Assembly: GCF_032854445.1 (NCBI RefSeq) | Contig: NC_088307.1 | Location: 1,366,001-1,430,000 of the forward strand | DNA from: Liolophura sinensis | Lineage: Eukaryota > Mollusca > Polyplacophora > Chitonida > Chitonidae | Direction of reading: 5' to 3' | Length of the DNA stretch: 64,000 nucleotides | Part shown: in pieces, positions 21,962 through 33,823 of the stretch | Numbering within the stretch: position 1 is the stretch's first letter | Layout of the letters: each line of letters opens with the position of its first letter | The notes under the pieces: generated by a model | The model's database searches: none | What the model was told of the DNA's origin: nothing | The model's input: only the letters and a program-made list of their open reading frames with translations | Position numbers and translations under genes: made by a program

Positions 21962-22178
21962 CTTCGGGGTCAAGTTTTTGGTGTTGACGACATTCTTGTT
22001 GACGGTGTCTTATGTTATCGTCTGTGACCAGGCACTCTCCCTACTGGTGGACCAAAGAACGTACATGTACTGGGTTGTATTGTTTGGTCACTATACAGCG
22101 ACTACGATCGTTGATGCTCTCAATAGACGACAGAAGTCCCGTCACTGGCAGACCCAGTTAATGGGTTTTGTCGAATGA
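21962..22178 (+). CDS. possible terminal exon with one hydrophobic helix
   Basis: Not recognised. After an acceptor-like site (cctcgatttttcag ending near 21957) one frame stays open for about 71 codons to TGA at 22176-22178. It holds a hydrophobic stretch (VLTTFLLTVSYVIVC), a second milder one (YWVVLFGHYTATTIV) and a basic end (NRRQKSRHW). It could be the last exon of a membrane protein, or chance. No neighbouring exon was found and no family was matched. Confidence 0.2.
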
Positions 22179-23251
22179 AGATTATTGATAGCACCAAGGT
22201 GGACCGAATTCGTGTTGGAAAAATGGCGGGTTTAGTGTGGGGGTTCCGACAGTCACCGCCTCAAGTAGTATTATTATATGCTAGTTTCATGCATTGCCTG
22301 TACACATTGCGACTACTGACAACAAATGCCTTCAGCAACAACCGCTAAAATTCTACTATTAAAATGGAAATCCTATATGATACTTCTGAAAAGATGTCCA
22401 TCTCGTTTTTACATATTTGTTCATTTCTTTGTTAACTTATTTGCCTATCATTAATACTTATGATGGATATTTATGATTTCTGCGCATAACAAACGTGTCA
22501 TACCCCACTCCTGCTTGTGGTATGTTCTTGTGTTTTACTATATATATTTCTTAAATGATTAATCTCTTATAAAGCATTGCTTTTCAAACGCATGCATCTA
22601 TTTTTATTCCTTTCTTTCAAACGCATCAAGCGATAATGTGCGGTAATGGTGTAGATTTGTTTCCTTCTTTGGTTGCCAACCAGATAAAGCAATATTCACA
22701 ATACTGGTTTTGCGCTGGGTGTTGGGGGATTTCGGTGCTCTCCATTCCACTTTTCGAAGTCTGGCGATTTCTCGGCAAATGTTAATCTAATTTTAATATA
22801 TAGGGTGTGCATAGACAATAGCAGTCGATAGGGAAGCAATTTAATATCGTTTTGCCGCGTCCTTAAACCCCAAATTGATAGGCCATCGATTAGCCATCGG
22901 CCGTCAGGGTAGGCCGTTGTTTAGGCCTAACCTCTTCTAAAGTTCTCAGAGGAGCCAAGGCGCTAAGGCGGTAGGGCGGCGATTTGGCCCATCGCTAATG
23001 GCATCATATGGGTCCACAAATGATATTTTCCTCCATTTCTTTTACAATTTTAACATATGTAAAGCATGAGAGTGTGTATGTAGTGTGAATAAAACATTAA
23101 TTTTAGTATTGTTATACATGATAAAGTCCAGTAAAAAATGTTCATTTTGGTACATTTATTGCTGCTTGGGACCTTTGTCAAGAAGTTATGCTCTAAAACA
23201 CAATCTTAAAAGATTTCATGTCATAATCCATAAGGCTTGAAAATCTGTGAG
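22179..23251. other. intergenic, nothing recognised
   Basis: AT-rich, with a short GC-rich stretch at 22870-23000. No gene supported. Confidence 0.3.
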
Positions 23252-23264
23252 TCAAAGGTGAGAA

Positions 23265-23470
23265 TGCAGTCGCGGTGAGTTTAAGTCCAGCTCATGCTAG
23301 TATCCTTTCCGGCCGTAGGTGGAAAGGTCTTGTGGCAACCTGCGGACGGTTGTGGGTTTCCCCCGGACTCCGGCCGGTTTCTTCCAACCATAATGCTGGC
23401 CGCCGTCGTATAAGTGAAATATATTCTTGAGTACGGCCTAAAACACCAATCAAATAAATAAATCAATCAA
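23265..23470 (+). mobile_element. SINE type V, 5'-truncated, 13-bp target-site duplication
   Basis: Begins within the head (gcagtcgcggtgagtttaag), runs through ccggccgtaggtggaaaggt and ccataatgctggccgccgtc, and ends in AAATAAATCAATCAA. Perfect direct repeats tcaaaggtgagaa at 23252-23264 and 23471-23483. The truncation and perfect duplication indicate a fairly recent LINE-mobilised insertion. Confidence 0.92.
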
Positions 23471-23483
23471 TCAAAGGTGAGAA

Positions 23484-24519
23484 AGTTACTTGCCATGAGT
23501 TGTGGGTTTATTCCAAACACGGTGGTTAGCTTTATCCATAAGATAGACCGCCGTGGTATGAGTGAAATTAATCTCCTGGGGGTCATTATAATGCTCTGAA
23601 TAAAACTAAATATATCAAGTGGAAAGCAAGCGATCCGTTTATACATGATAGGGAGAATATTACCTCTTTTACCTGAACGTTGTTTAACTCCCTCTAAAGT
23701 ACATTGTAGTACATCTCACATTTTCACCGACAACTGATGACCCCACGCCGGAACCTCACATATTTTGAGACTTCACGGTGCAAAGAACCCCACACACTTG
23801 TAATACTTAGGCTGTTTTATTATTTGTCCAGACTCTGACGTTCTGGCCACTTTGAACTGCGACTAGCTTGACATTTACAGCAGAGCAGCTGGACTACCGT
23901 CCCGTAATTTTATCAGGGATTTTGTTTGCGATCTTGGTCATTTTAGAATTATGGTCTAGCGGTAGGAGCTGGTTTACGGGTGGATGAAGTCTGTTACACC
24001 TAACTGTGGCGCGCACCTATTTGTTAGGGAACTGTAGACCCCATATAACAGTACAGCTCATCCAGCGGGCATAGAGCATCAGCGCCTTCAGCTCTTCTGT
24101 ATACTAGATCCCGTTATACATAGAAAATAATATACGCTTACCTGGACCGGAATTATTGCCTGCACGCTGACACCTGAAACAGGTAGGTAAATCTACTCTC
24201 TGAAAACCGCAAAGGTGAAATCAATGTTAATCTTTTTCTAATCATTTTGTGTTAAATTTTGATCACTTTTAGAAACTACTCTCAAGAAGCAAATGTGTAC
24301 CGTTTTGTACACATGTGTTTGTGTAATCCGCGATGTAAACAAGATGTGTATCATAGGTACACAAATTGGTACACACTGACTGTGTATGTACATAAAGATG
24401 GTGTATGCAAAGTACACATTAATGTTCCCCTGGAAATTAGTTACAATGAATTTGGTGCAAATCTTTTGTTTTTTTTGTGCTCAATGACTTTTAGATAGTA
24501 CTAACGTATCAATTTTATC
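23484..24519. other. intergenic, nothing recognised
   Basis: A frame at 24259-24498 has no recognisable features. Confidence 0.3.
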
Positions 24520-24985
24520 GACACCCACCATCCTATCGCACCAACACCACTCACCACTGCCACCAACAAAACTCACCATAACCACCAACACCACTCACCA
24601 TAACCACCAAACCACTCACCATAACCACCAAACCACTCATCACTACCCACCATCACCACTCACCATAACCACCAACACCATTCACCACTGCCACCAACAC
24701 CACTCACCATAACCACCAAACCACTCATCACTGCCACCAACTCCACTCACCATAACCACCAACACCACTCACCACTGCCGCCAACGCCACTCACCACTGC
24801 CACCAACACCATTCACCACCACCAACAAACCACTCACCACCCCCACCAACACCACTCACCACAACCACCAACAGCACCACTCACCGTAACCACTAATAAC
24901 CCTCCTCACCACTCCCACCAACACCATTCACCACCGCCAACAACACCACTCATTATTGCCACCAAAACCGCTCACCACTGCAAAA
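24520..24985 (+). repeat. ~24-bp CA-rich minisatellite
   Basis: Built on caccactcaccataaccacc and caccactcaccactgccacc units. The plus strand is almost free of G, giving strong strand asymmetry. About 19 degenerate copies. Confidence 0.88.
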
Positions 24986-25109
24986 CTTAAATATCAAATG
25001 CTGCTAAAGCAATAAATACCTTTTTAGTTTTAAGAGACTATGTATAAATTCCCATATAAATTAGTTGTTGACACACAAGTCACGTCACAACCGACCTCGT
25101 TATCTAGAC

Positions 25110-26985
25110 TAAAACATGTTCATCTGCCAGTACTCTTCCTGTAATATAGCTCATTAAACAGTATGGGTTCATCTGCCAGTACTCTTCCTGTAATATAGCT
25201 CATTAAACAGTATGGGTTTATCAGCCAGTACTCTTCATGTATTATAGCTCATTAAACAGTATGGGTTTATCTGTCAATACTCTTCGTGTATTATAGCTCA
25301 TTAAACAGTATGCGTTCATCTGCCAGTACTCTTCCTGTAATATAGCTCATTAAACAGTATGGGTTTATCAGCCAGTACTCTTCATGTATTATAGCTCATT
25401 AAACAGGATGGGTTGATCTGCCAGTACTCTTCCTGTAATATAGCTCATCAAAACAGTATGGGTTTATCAGCCAGTACTCTTCCTGTAATATAGTTCATTA
25501 AACAGTATGGGTTTATCTGTCAGTACTTTTCGTGTATTATAGCTCATTAAACAGTATGGGTTGATCTGCCAGTACTCTTCCTGTAATACAGCTCATCAAA
25601 CAGTATGGGTTTATCTGCCAGTACTCTTCCTGTAATATAGCTCATTAGAACAGTATGGGTTTATCTGCCAGTACTTTTCGTGTATTATAGCTCATTAAAC
25701 AGTATGGGTTCATCTACCAGTACTCTTCCTGTAATATAGCTCATTAAACAGTATGGGTTGATCTGCCAGTACTCTTCATGTATTATAGCTCATTAAACAG
25801 GATGGGTTGATCTGCCTGTACTCTTCCTGTTATATAGCTCATGAAACAGTATGGGTTCATCTGCCAGTACTCTTCCTGTAATATAGCTCATCAAACAGTA
25901 TGGGTTTATCTGTCAGTACTCTTCATGTATTATAGCTCATTAAACAGTATGGGTTGATCTGCCAGTACTCTTCCTGTTATATAGCTCATTAAACAGTATG
26001 GGTTTATCTGTCAATACTCTTCATGTATTATAGCGCATTAAACAGTATGGGTTTATCAGCCAGTACTCTTCCTGTTATATAGCTCATTAAACAGTATGGG
26101 TGTAGCTGCCTGTACTCTTCCTGTTATATAGCTTATTAAACAGCATGGGTTTATCTGCCAGTACTCTTCATGTATTATAGCTCATTAAACAGTATGGGTT
26201 TATCTGCCAGTACTCTTCATGTATTATAGCTCATTAAACAGTATGGGTTTATCTGCCTGTACTCTTCCTGTTATATAGCACATTAAATAGTATGGGTTTA
26301 TCTGCCAGTACTCTTCATGTATTTTAGCTCATTAAACAGTATGGGTTTATCTGCCTGTACTCTTCCTGTAATATAGCTCATTAAACAGTATGGGTTTATC
26401 TGCCTGTACTCTTCCTGTTATATAGCACATTAAATAGTATGGGTTTATCTGCCAGTACTCTTCATGTATTTTAGCTCATTAAACAGTATGGGTTTATCTG
26501 CCTGTACTCTTCCTGTTATATAGCTCATTAAACAGTATGGGTTTATCTGTCAATACTCTTCATGTATTATAGCTCATTAAACAGTATGGGTTTATCTGCC
26601 AGTACTCTTCCTGTTATATAGCTCATCAAACAGTATGGGTTTATCTGCCTGTACTCTTCCTGTTATATAGCTCATTAAACAGTATGGGTTTATCTGTCAG
26701 TACTCTTCATGTATTATAGCTCATTAAACAGTATGGGTTCATCTGCCAGTACTCTTCCTGTTATATAGCTCATTAAACAGTATGGGTTTATCTGCCTGTA
26801 CTCTTCCTGTTATATAGCTTATTATATGGGTTGATCTGCCAGTACTCTTCATGTATTTTAGCTCATTAAACAGTATGGGTTTATCTGGCAGTACTCTTCA
26901 TGTATTATAGCTCATTAAACAGTATGGGTTGGTCTGCCAGTACTCTTCATGTATAATAGCTCATTAAACAGTATGGGTTGGTGGT
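25110..26985 (+). repeat. 49-bp satellite array, about 38 copies
   Basis: Monomer cattaaacagtatgggttta, then tctgccagtactcttcctgt, aatatagct. Two main variants (cttcctgtaatatagct and cttcatgtattatagct) are interspersed. A SINE fragment begins at the 3' border. Confidence 0.95.
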
Positions 26986-26995
26986 AGACCTTTTC

Positions 26996-27082
26996 ATGTA
27001 CTGCCAGAGAGAAAGATAGCATGAGATGGACTTGAACTCGCAGCGACCGCATTGGTGAGAGGCCTCTGGGTCATTGGTTTTA
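26996..27082 (-). repeat. SINE type V head fragment at satellite border
   Basis: gagatggacttgaactcgca, then gcgaccgcattggtgagagg, is the - strand head/body junction of type V. It follows the last 49-bp monomer directly. Confidence 0.7.
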
Positions 27083-28140
27083 TTCTAACTGTTTATGTAA
27101 ATGCATAAAAGTAGCACATGGCTTAAGTAGAATTAGTTTTGAAAAGTGCAGTGATGTCAACTGCAATTTATTAGACTTCACAGGTCTAGAATACTCAAAA
27201 TGCTGTGTGGTCGTCACATTTACTGTACATTGTAACATAGGGAATTAAATGTACCTTTCATCGAATTAGTTTCAGAGATGAAAAAGTCATAATCTACAGC
27301 AGACATCCTGCTGATACGAAAGTGTGTTCAACATTATGTGTGCCTTTAAATTTAATATATACCGGTAGATTAAAATTGTCGGTTAAACAATAAAGGCTCG
27401 TAGCTCATAATCTTAAATTTTGCTTCCGTGTATTTGCGGGCTCGCCATGTATTAGTCTTTTTGAGAGATGAATTCTTAGTGGCAAAACTATCACACACCC
27501 CATCCCACCTAAACTCACTCGACCCCTCTAATTCGCTGTCACCCCGCCCAACCCTCGACACCCAGAAAAAACGGCCTCAGAGAGCTTGCTGATTACAGTT
27601 GGTTATAGTTCTGTTTGGAGAAAGCATTAAGGGAACTGTAATTTGCCTGTTGAGTCTTTATCACAACAGTTTGCTATACACACTGTACTAGCCATATCTT
27701 TAAAACATCTCTACCAAAACCGCTGGATTTTCAATGTCATTAAACCTCAGCACTTTAATACATTCCATTATGTGTAGGCTTTTTCTTGTACAACTGTAGT
27801 CATAACAAAAACAAGTAGCTTTTCTGTTTGAAGCTCACAAGTAAAATACATACCAGAGAACAACAGGGGTATAAATTATTACGGTGGAGTAGAATTTGAA
27901 CTGTGGGTAGGCGTTTGTATATAGTGCTTATATAGAACATATCGATTGCATTCTGTTGATATAAGTAGTTAAAAAGTATCTCGCCCTATTGTGTTAAACC
28001 ATTTATAGTCTAAGACACTTGTCGCGCTCACTGTAAACTGGCGTTATGTTAAACAAGAGCTGTTGTTACCCTATTCACACAACCAGGTATGCCGGTAATC
28101 CTATACGATTGTCCACCAAAGAGTCATTAGAATAACACTG
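27083..28140. other. intergenic, nothing recognised
   Basis: No gene or repeat seen. The - strand frame at 27370-27561 has no recognisable features. Confidence 0.3.
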
Positions 28141-28315
28141 ACTTATTTGATTGATGGTTTTACGTGGTACTTAAGTATATTTCACATATACGGTGGAGGC
28201 CAGAGCCCGAGGAAAACCACGACCATCCGTAGGTTGCTGATCGACTTTCCCGCGTACGACCCGAGCAAGCCAGCATAAGCCGCATTTGAACTCACAGCGA
28301 CCACATTGGTGAGAG
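28141..28315 (-). mobile_element. SINE type V, partial
   Basis: ttgattgatggttttacgtg, then cacatatacggtggaggcca, ccatccgtaggttgctg and ttgaactcacagcgaccaca, in the order expected for a - strand V element lacking most of its tRNA head. Confidence 0.75.
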
Positions 28316-29164
28316 CATTTATCATTTAATATACGCTTTACTCATATTAGTGCCATATTTTTTTATATTTGTATAAAATATTTATATTTGTTTATATTTT
28401 TTTTTATTGATAGATTTATTGATTGATTTATCTTTCGATTTATTGATTGTTATATTGATATATTTATTTATTTATTTATTATGGCAAGGATATCATTAGC
28501 TGTGATTCACGCGTTTCCTGGAAAACAAAGCCCCCTAAAACAAGCGTTGTACAATGAGTGAAAGTACTCTAGGCAAGAAAGCAGCTTATGCCATTTTTGG
28601 TAAGGTTTTTTTTCTCCAGTCTTTGTGTACCCCGTTTATCCATAAATTTTATAGGAACTAAATCCCATGGCTTATATAACGCATTACACGAGATGTCGAT
28701 TGCCACAATACGGCAGAGGATCAATGGGACTAGAGTTCACGCATCATTCATTTTGGGTCCATTACAAATTTCTCTTCTTAAATTACTCTTAAATTTTCTA
28801 GAGTTTGAATTTTTTAAAAAAAAAAACTTTTCGGTCGCAGCTGTAAGAGAAACCGGTAGATCGCAGGCTCACGGGAGATTATGCGATAATTACAGTCAAA
28901 TAATTGGATCGATCAATCAGTGTTAATTTAACGATATCGATACTGCAAGTAATTTCTTCCCACAATCTAGGTATATTATTCGCCGATCAATACGTTAACA
29001 CGAAATTCTCCCATACATTAAGATCTGAGATCTGATTCACTCCAGTATGTGGCCAGCTGCAACGGACGCCGAATTTTCCCATAGCTAAAATGTCACCAAC
29101 AGACTTTAGATACGGGAATTCCTCTTTTAATGACTGTGGGTATGGACGCGTGGGTGGAAGGTTT
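28316..29164. other. AT-rich intergenic
   Basis: Long T- and TTTA-rich run at about 28360-28485, otherwise nothing. The frame at 28588-28926 shows no domain. Confidence 0.3.
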
Positions 29165-29420
29165 CAGAAGTGAAGCATACGTCCCGATACAGTTATGCTT
29201 GTGAATGTCCTTAGGCTTCCCAGGACCGCTTCGGTGGTCCAGGAAGTAGGCAGCAGCACTTTGGCGCCATGGACTCGCCCCGCCACAAGAAGACACAACA
29301 TATGTACAAACACCCAATACCTCGTCTTCGTCATATGACTTAAAAATTGTTGACCACAACAAAACCCCATGCATGCTTGCGTCCATCCATCCATCCATCC
29401 ATCCATCCACACATCCATCC
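29165..29420 (+). mobile_element. SINE type C ending in (CATC)n
   Basis: Body (ggcagcagcactttggcgcc, then gccacaagaagacacaacat) is the reverse complement of the type C copy at 32880-33215. The 3' block tcgtcatatgacttaaaaat precedes a simple tail, tccatccatcc at 29392-29420. The His/Ile repeat frames over the tail are artefacts. Confidence 0.7.
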
Positions 29421-29725
29421 AACCAGAAACTGCAGATTCGAGAATTGATTGGTGCTTAAAACTTTCACACCTAGCGCTGGACATAGGAAGGATAGGCATG
29501 AGTGTCTTGAGGTTGTCTGTGGTCACGTTGTGTGGAGCATTATACCTGGTGTCTCTGGCATGGCCTGTGACAGTGAGGTATAACGTCATACTCCTTACAG
29601 CGCATGTGGCGCTCTCTTCGTTCTCTTTATTCCACTCGCACATTTTGTACCAGAAACCACGAACACTTTGTTTCTATTTCTACTTGATACGCATGCCTTC
29701 AATACAATATTATTGGTAAATGGTT
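29421..29725. other. intergenic, nothing recognised
   Basis: The 159- and 116-codon frames over this area run into SINE and CATC repeats and are not credible genes. Confidence 0.3.
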
Positions 29726-29734
29726 ATCATACGT

Positions 29735-29939
29735 GCGCGGTCGCTGTGAGTTCAAGTCCAGCTCATGCTGGCTTCCTCTCCGGCCGTACGTGGGAAGGTC
29801 TGCCAGCAGCCTGCGGATTGTTGTGGGTTTCCCTAGGGCTCTGCCCGGTTTCCACCCACCATAATGCTGGCCGCCGTCGTATTAGTGAAATATTCTTGAG
29901 TACGGCATAAAACACCAATCAAATAAATGAATAAAATAA
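29735..29939 (+). mobile_element. SINE type V, 5'-truncated, 9-bp target-site duplication
   Basis: Starts at gcgcggtcgctgtgagttca, then ctccggccgtacgtgggaag, ccataatgctggccgccgtc, and tail aaataaatgaataaaataa. Flanked by atcatacgt at 29726-29734 and 29940-29948. The 80-codon frame over it is SINE sequence read as protein. Confidence 0.9.
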
Positions 29940-30165
29940 ATCATACGTCTGCGTGAGAACATCACTGATGAGACTAAGCTTAAAGTGCATGTAGTCTGCA
30001 TGTGTGGCACAGGTTCCAAAGGTCAAGCTTGTCTAGTAGTGGCAGTGATGCAAAGCAAGAGTACGGGGAACGTCACATGTATTATAAGGAGCATGGTATA
30101 TAACTATAAATACGTCCCGTTAGGAAATAACCTCACTTGCCACGCCAAAAACTGTGTGTTGATAT

Positions 30166-30542
30166 ACACTGTAAGAATTGAATGCAAATTTACAGCCTGA
30201 AGCACTCTATATTGTTACAGTAAATCATGTTGTAACTATTTTACACCTTATTCCTGCACCTATGTGGTGTAATTTTACTCTGGTCGATGTGTATTTACAG
30301 CATCGTCTGTAAAACTGTTGCGGTTTGACCATTTACAGTGTACCTTGCTGTAAATTTACACTGGTTTTCTTGGTAGATATATATATATTGTTGATTTGCA
30401 ATGGTATTAACTGGTTATTTACTATGGTATATATGGGTGTAAATATTAAACAGCACATCTTGTAAATCTGCATTGAAAAGAACTGGTCACAAAATTGCCA
30501 GCACTTTTCACTGTAAAATTACAGTATAATTTGTTACAGTGT
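30166..30542. mobile_element. MITE-like element with ACACTGTAA ends
   Basis: Left end acactgtaagaattgaatgc and right end (reverse complement) acactgtaacaaattatact form terminal inverted repeats, continued inward by tttacag. The interior is rich in ttacag/ctgtaa and has no coding capacity. AT flanks both ends. Looks like a 377-bp non-autonomous DNA transposon. Confidence 0.6.
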
Positions 30543-31189
30543 ATATGTTGAAAATGTCGTCAGTAGCCAAACAGCCTCATTTGAAATGTATGACCAACAG
30601 CAGGCATTTGTCATGATACCACAAACTATACTGATCTTTAATGTTTGATAGAAGAGCTTTGTCAGAAACGCTAAGGTCCTCTGAGTATAGATTTTTCCGG
30701 GCGTTGACTGGGTAATAAACGCTCTACAAGGAGCACAAAACGTGAATGGGATTAACGCAGTGATATTCACGCCAACGGTTTTCTCTGACAGTTCCAACTC
30801 TGACATATTAAAAAACTGTCAACAAAGTCACTGTCAAGTTCCTTGATCTATATGAACAGTAAGCGAGGCTTAAAGGTTAAACTCTGTGTAACCTGTACAG
30901 GTGTTGGTGGGAAGCCATATGGATCATGTAGAATACCACCCCAATATGAGCCTTGGAAAAGAATATGCGAGAATATCTGAACAAACATGGTTTAAATGTG
31001 CTACATTCGACTTATCTGACTGACATTTCAACGAACGCTATTTCACGGTGCAAAGCACCCGCCTGCGATAGGTAACGAATTTTATTTTGCTTTATAAAAC
31101 ACAGCGTAGTCTTTTGGCGGAGACAGAAATGTAGGCTTTGTTACTGCTTGGATTGTTTTAACCGCAAGTTGGTGCACCTATTGTAAAAA
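30543..31189. other. intergenic, nothing recognised
   Basis: The 90-codon - strand frame at 30534-30806 has no recognisable features and overlaps the element end. Confidence 0.3.
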
Positions 31190-31330
31190 CAAACTGCTTA
31201 TGGAGTTTAACATTATAAATTAGAAAAAGTATTTTAAACTCCATTAGCATATTATGCACATTATGAATTAGAAAAAGTATTTTGAATGGCTGAATATAGA
31301 CCGCTGGCTAATAGAAATGGAGTATAATAT
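31190..31330 (+). repeat. relic of the foldback family at 49953-50488
   Basis: gcttatggagtttaacatta, then taaattagaaaaagtatttt, matches the inner arm of the foldback element (gtttaacgttataaattag). The downstream gctgaatata...gaaat pattern also recurs beyond the element's right edge. A second half-copy (cattatgaattagaaaaagt) follows at 31259. Confidence 0.45.
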
Positions 31331-31754
31331 GTGGTAGACCGCGAAGGTATAAAGACACACTGCATGGAATCTCTCCCAACTGAAAGACTTAATGACATTT
31401 AAAAAGCTTGTAGATCTTCCCCATCAGCTATAATTGTTTAGATGTAGTACAAACTGACACACGGCAAAGGTGAGGCTTTTTATAGTACGGTTATGCTGTA
31501 AAAAATGACTTTTTGTTTTGTACAGTACCATCATTCTTCTATTCTTTAGACATCTGCTTTACTCTTCAGTAGATTCTAACATGAATATGCCGGGTTTTTT
31601 CTCATACTGTTTGTCCATCTATTGAACAGCATATGAGTATGTCTACTTTTCCGAAAAAAAAAGCTGAGAGAGTGATATAATTTTCAGATATTAGCACAAA
31701 CAATGTCTGAAATACAGTATACGTTTTGTAGAATGCACTCTTATACTTTGAAGC
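31331..31754. other. intergenic, nothing recognised
   Basis: No feature supported. Confidence 0.3.
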
Positions 31755-32805
31755 TTTGTGCCATACAGGCTATTTGGTGAGGATGACGTTTTAATTGGTA
31801 CATTTATACGGCGAGGTTTTGTGCCGTATAGGCTATTTGGTGAGGATGACGTTTTAATTGTTACATTTATACGGCGAGGTTTTGTGCCGCACAGGCTATT
31901 TGATGAGGATGACGTTTTATTTGGTACACTTATACGGCGAGGTTTTGTGCCGTATAGGCTATTTGCTGAGGATGACATTTTATTTGGTACACTTATACGG
32001 CGAGGTTTTGTGCCGTACAGGCTATTTGATGAGGATGACGTTTTCTTTGGTACACTTAAACGGTGTTATTTTGTGCCGTACAGGCTATTTGATGAGAATG
32101 ACGTTTAAATTGGTACACTTATACGATGAGGTTTTGCACCGTACAGGCTATTTGGTGAGGATGGCGTTTCATTTGGTACACTTATATGGCGAGGGTTTGT
32201 GCCGTACAAGCTATTTGATGAGGATGACGTTTTATTTGGTACACTTAAACAGCGAGGTTTTGTGCCGTACAGGCTATTTGGTGAGGATGACGTTTTATTT
32301 GGTACACTTAAACAGCGAGGTTTTGTGCCGTACAGGCTATTTGGTGAGGATGATATTTTGTGCCGTACAGGCTATTTGATGAGGATGACGTTTTATTTGG
32401 TACACTTAAATGGTGATATTTTGTGCCGTGCAGGCTATTTGATGAGGATGACGTTTTATTTGGTACACTTAAACGGTGATATTTTGTGCTGTACAGGCTA
32501 TATGATGAGGATGACGTTTTGTTTGGTACGCATATACGGCGAGGTTTTGTGTCGTACAGGCTGTTGATGAGGATGACGTTTCATTTGGTACACTTAAATG
32601 GTGATATTTTGTGCCGTGCAGGCTATTTGATGAGGATGACGTTTTATTTGGTACACTTAAACGGTGATATTTTGTGCTGTACAGGCTATATGATGAGGAT
32701 GACGTTTTGTTTGGTACGCATATACGGCGAGGTTTTGTGTCGTACAGGCTGTTTGATGAGGATGACGTTTCATTTGGTACACTTTTGCGGTGAGATTTTA
32801 TGCGT
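31755..32805 (+). repeat. 63-bp satellite array, about 17 copies, with 188/189-bp higher-order unit
   Basis: Monomer ttttgtgccgtacaggctat, then ttgatgaggatgacgtttta, tttggtacacttatacggcg, agg. From 32401 a three-monomer block recurs at 32589, one base short of 189 because of a single deletion. Because 63 is a multiple of 3, long frames stay open on both strands. The frames shift between blocks and no start or splice context supports a protein. Confidence 0.92.
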
Positions 32806-32879
32806 ACATTGGTACACTGTTCATTTGCTAAACTCCTGACTGGTTATCAGTAATAACCCACTGTCCAACTACGAATGAA

Positions 32880-33215
32880 TTCATGAATGAAAGCTTGGGG
32901 TTTAACGTTGTACATAATAATTTTTCATTCATATGACGACGATAAATTATTAGGTGTGTGTACATATGTTGTATCTTCTTGTGGCAGGGTGAGTTCATGC
33001 TGCCAAAGTGCTGCCGCCACAGAAGCATCGTGCCGAAGACACCAGACTTGACACCCCATCCAGTCACATTATACTGACACCGGGCCATCCAGTTTTCTTT
33101 CCTGCTCTATCCTCTCAGTGCTACATATGTTAAGCGAGGCAGCAGCATGTACCATTTATGAAGCCTTTGGTTTGATCCGACCCGGGCTGGATCCCGAGTC
33201 TCCCGACTTCCACGC
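32880..33215 (-). mobile_element. SINE type C, near full length
   Basis: Left (3') end ggggtttaacgttgtacata, then cattcatatgacgacga; body with cttcttgtggcagggtgagt and gccaaagtgctgccgccaca; then cacattatactgacaccggg and gttaagcgaggcagcagcat; right (5') end gacccgggctggatcccgag, cttccacgcggacaca, which is the tRNA-like head on the - strand. The 3' block is shared with type B; the middle is different. Confidence 0.75.
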
Positions 33216-33652
33216 GGACACACTAATCATAAGCCAACAAAGCAACCTGCCCATTCATGTGTCATGTGTGTTAAAATGAACTGATATCCTTTAAACTAGT
33301 AATGTGTTGAAATATAATTTAAAATGTTTTCTTTGTAAAAGTTTCACCGGTATATTTACAGGAAATAGCCAGGGGTACTAAACGTAAATCAAAGTATCTC
33401 TTACACTGTGAATGACACGTAATTCTAACCGCTGTGGACATGAAGTACGTCAGCTATACACGCTTGAGTCATGGAAAGCCCTCCGTTGAACATCATCGGA
33501 CTTTACTGTAGGTTAATCTGTTGCTTACACTGACAGATTGTTATGATATATTATGTAACATTTTATGCCAGATTTTTAAAAAAATAGAATATTCTCTTCG
33601 GTTTAACATACCGTACCCAATTCAGAGAAAATTGTTCCAGTTAGTCACAGCC
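33216..33652. other. intergenic, nothing recognised
   Basis: No supported gene. Confidence 0.3.
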
Positions 33653-33657
33653 AAAAT

Positions 33658-33696
<39 letters not shown>

Positions 33697-33823
33697 TCTA
33701 TTTGATTGGCATGTATGTCGTAGGCTATTTAAAAGTATATCCCTTATACTACGGCGGCCAGCATTATTGTAGCTGGAAGCCGGGCAGAGCCCGTGGGAAA
33801 CATACGACCATCCGCAGGATAGT
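33653..33823 (-). mobile_element. SINE type V, 5'-truncated
   Basis: (TTTA)n tail at 33656-33700, then ttgattggcatgtatgtcgt, cttatactacggcggccagc, gggcagagcccgtgggaaac and ccatccgcagga. The tRNA head is absent. Confidence 0.8.

Noticed and set aside
25110-26985. CRISPR-like array
   Set aside because: Monomers are contiguous, with no unique spacers between conserved repeats, and the DNA is eukaryotic.
28588-28926. 112-codon frame
   Set aside because: Contains a poly-A-derived Lys run and no recognised features; likely chance.
29164-29719. Frames of 109-159 codons on both strands
   Set aside because: They run across a type C SINE and its (CATC)n tail.
31758-32839. Repeat protein of 116-173 codons
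   Set aside because: 63-bp satellite; open frames move between blocks and no start or splice context was found. Kept only as a finding.
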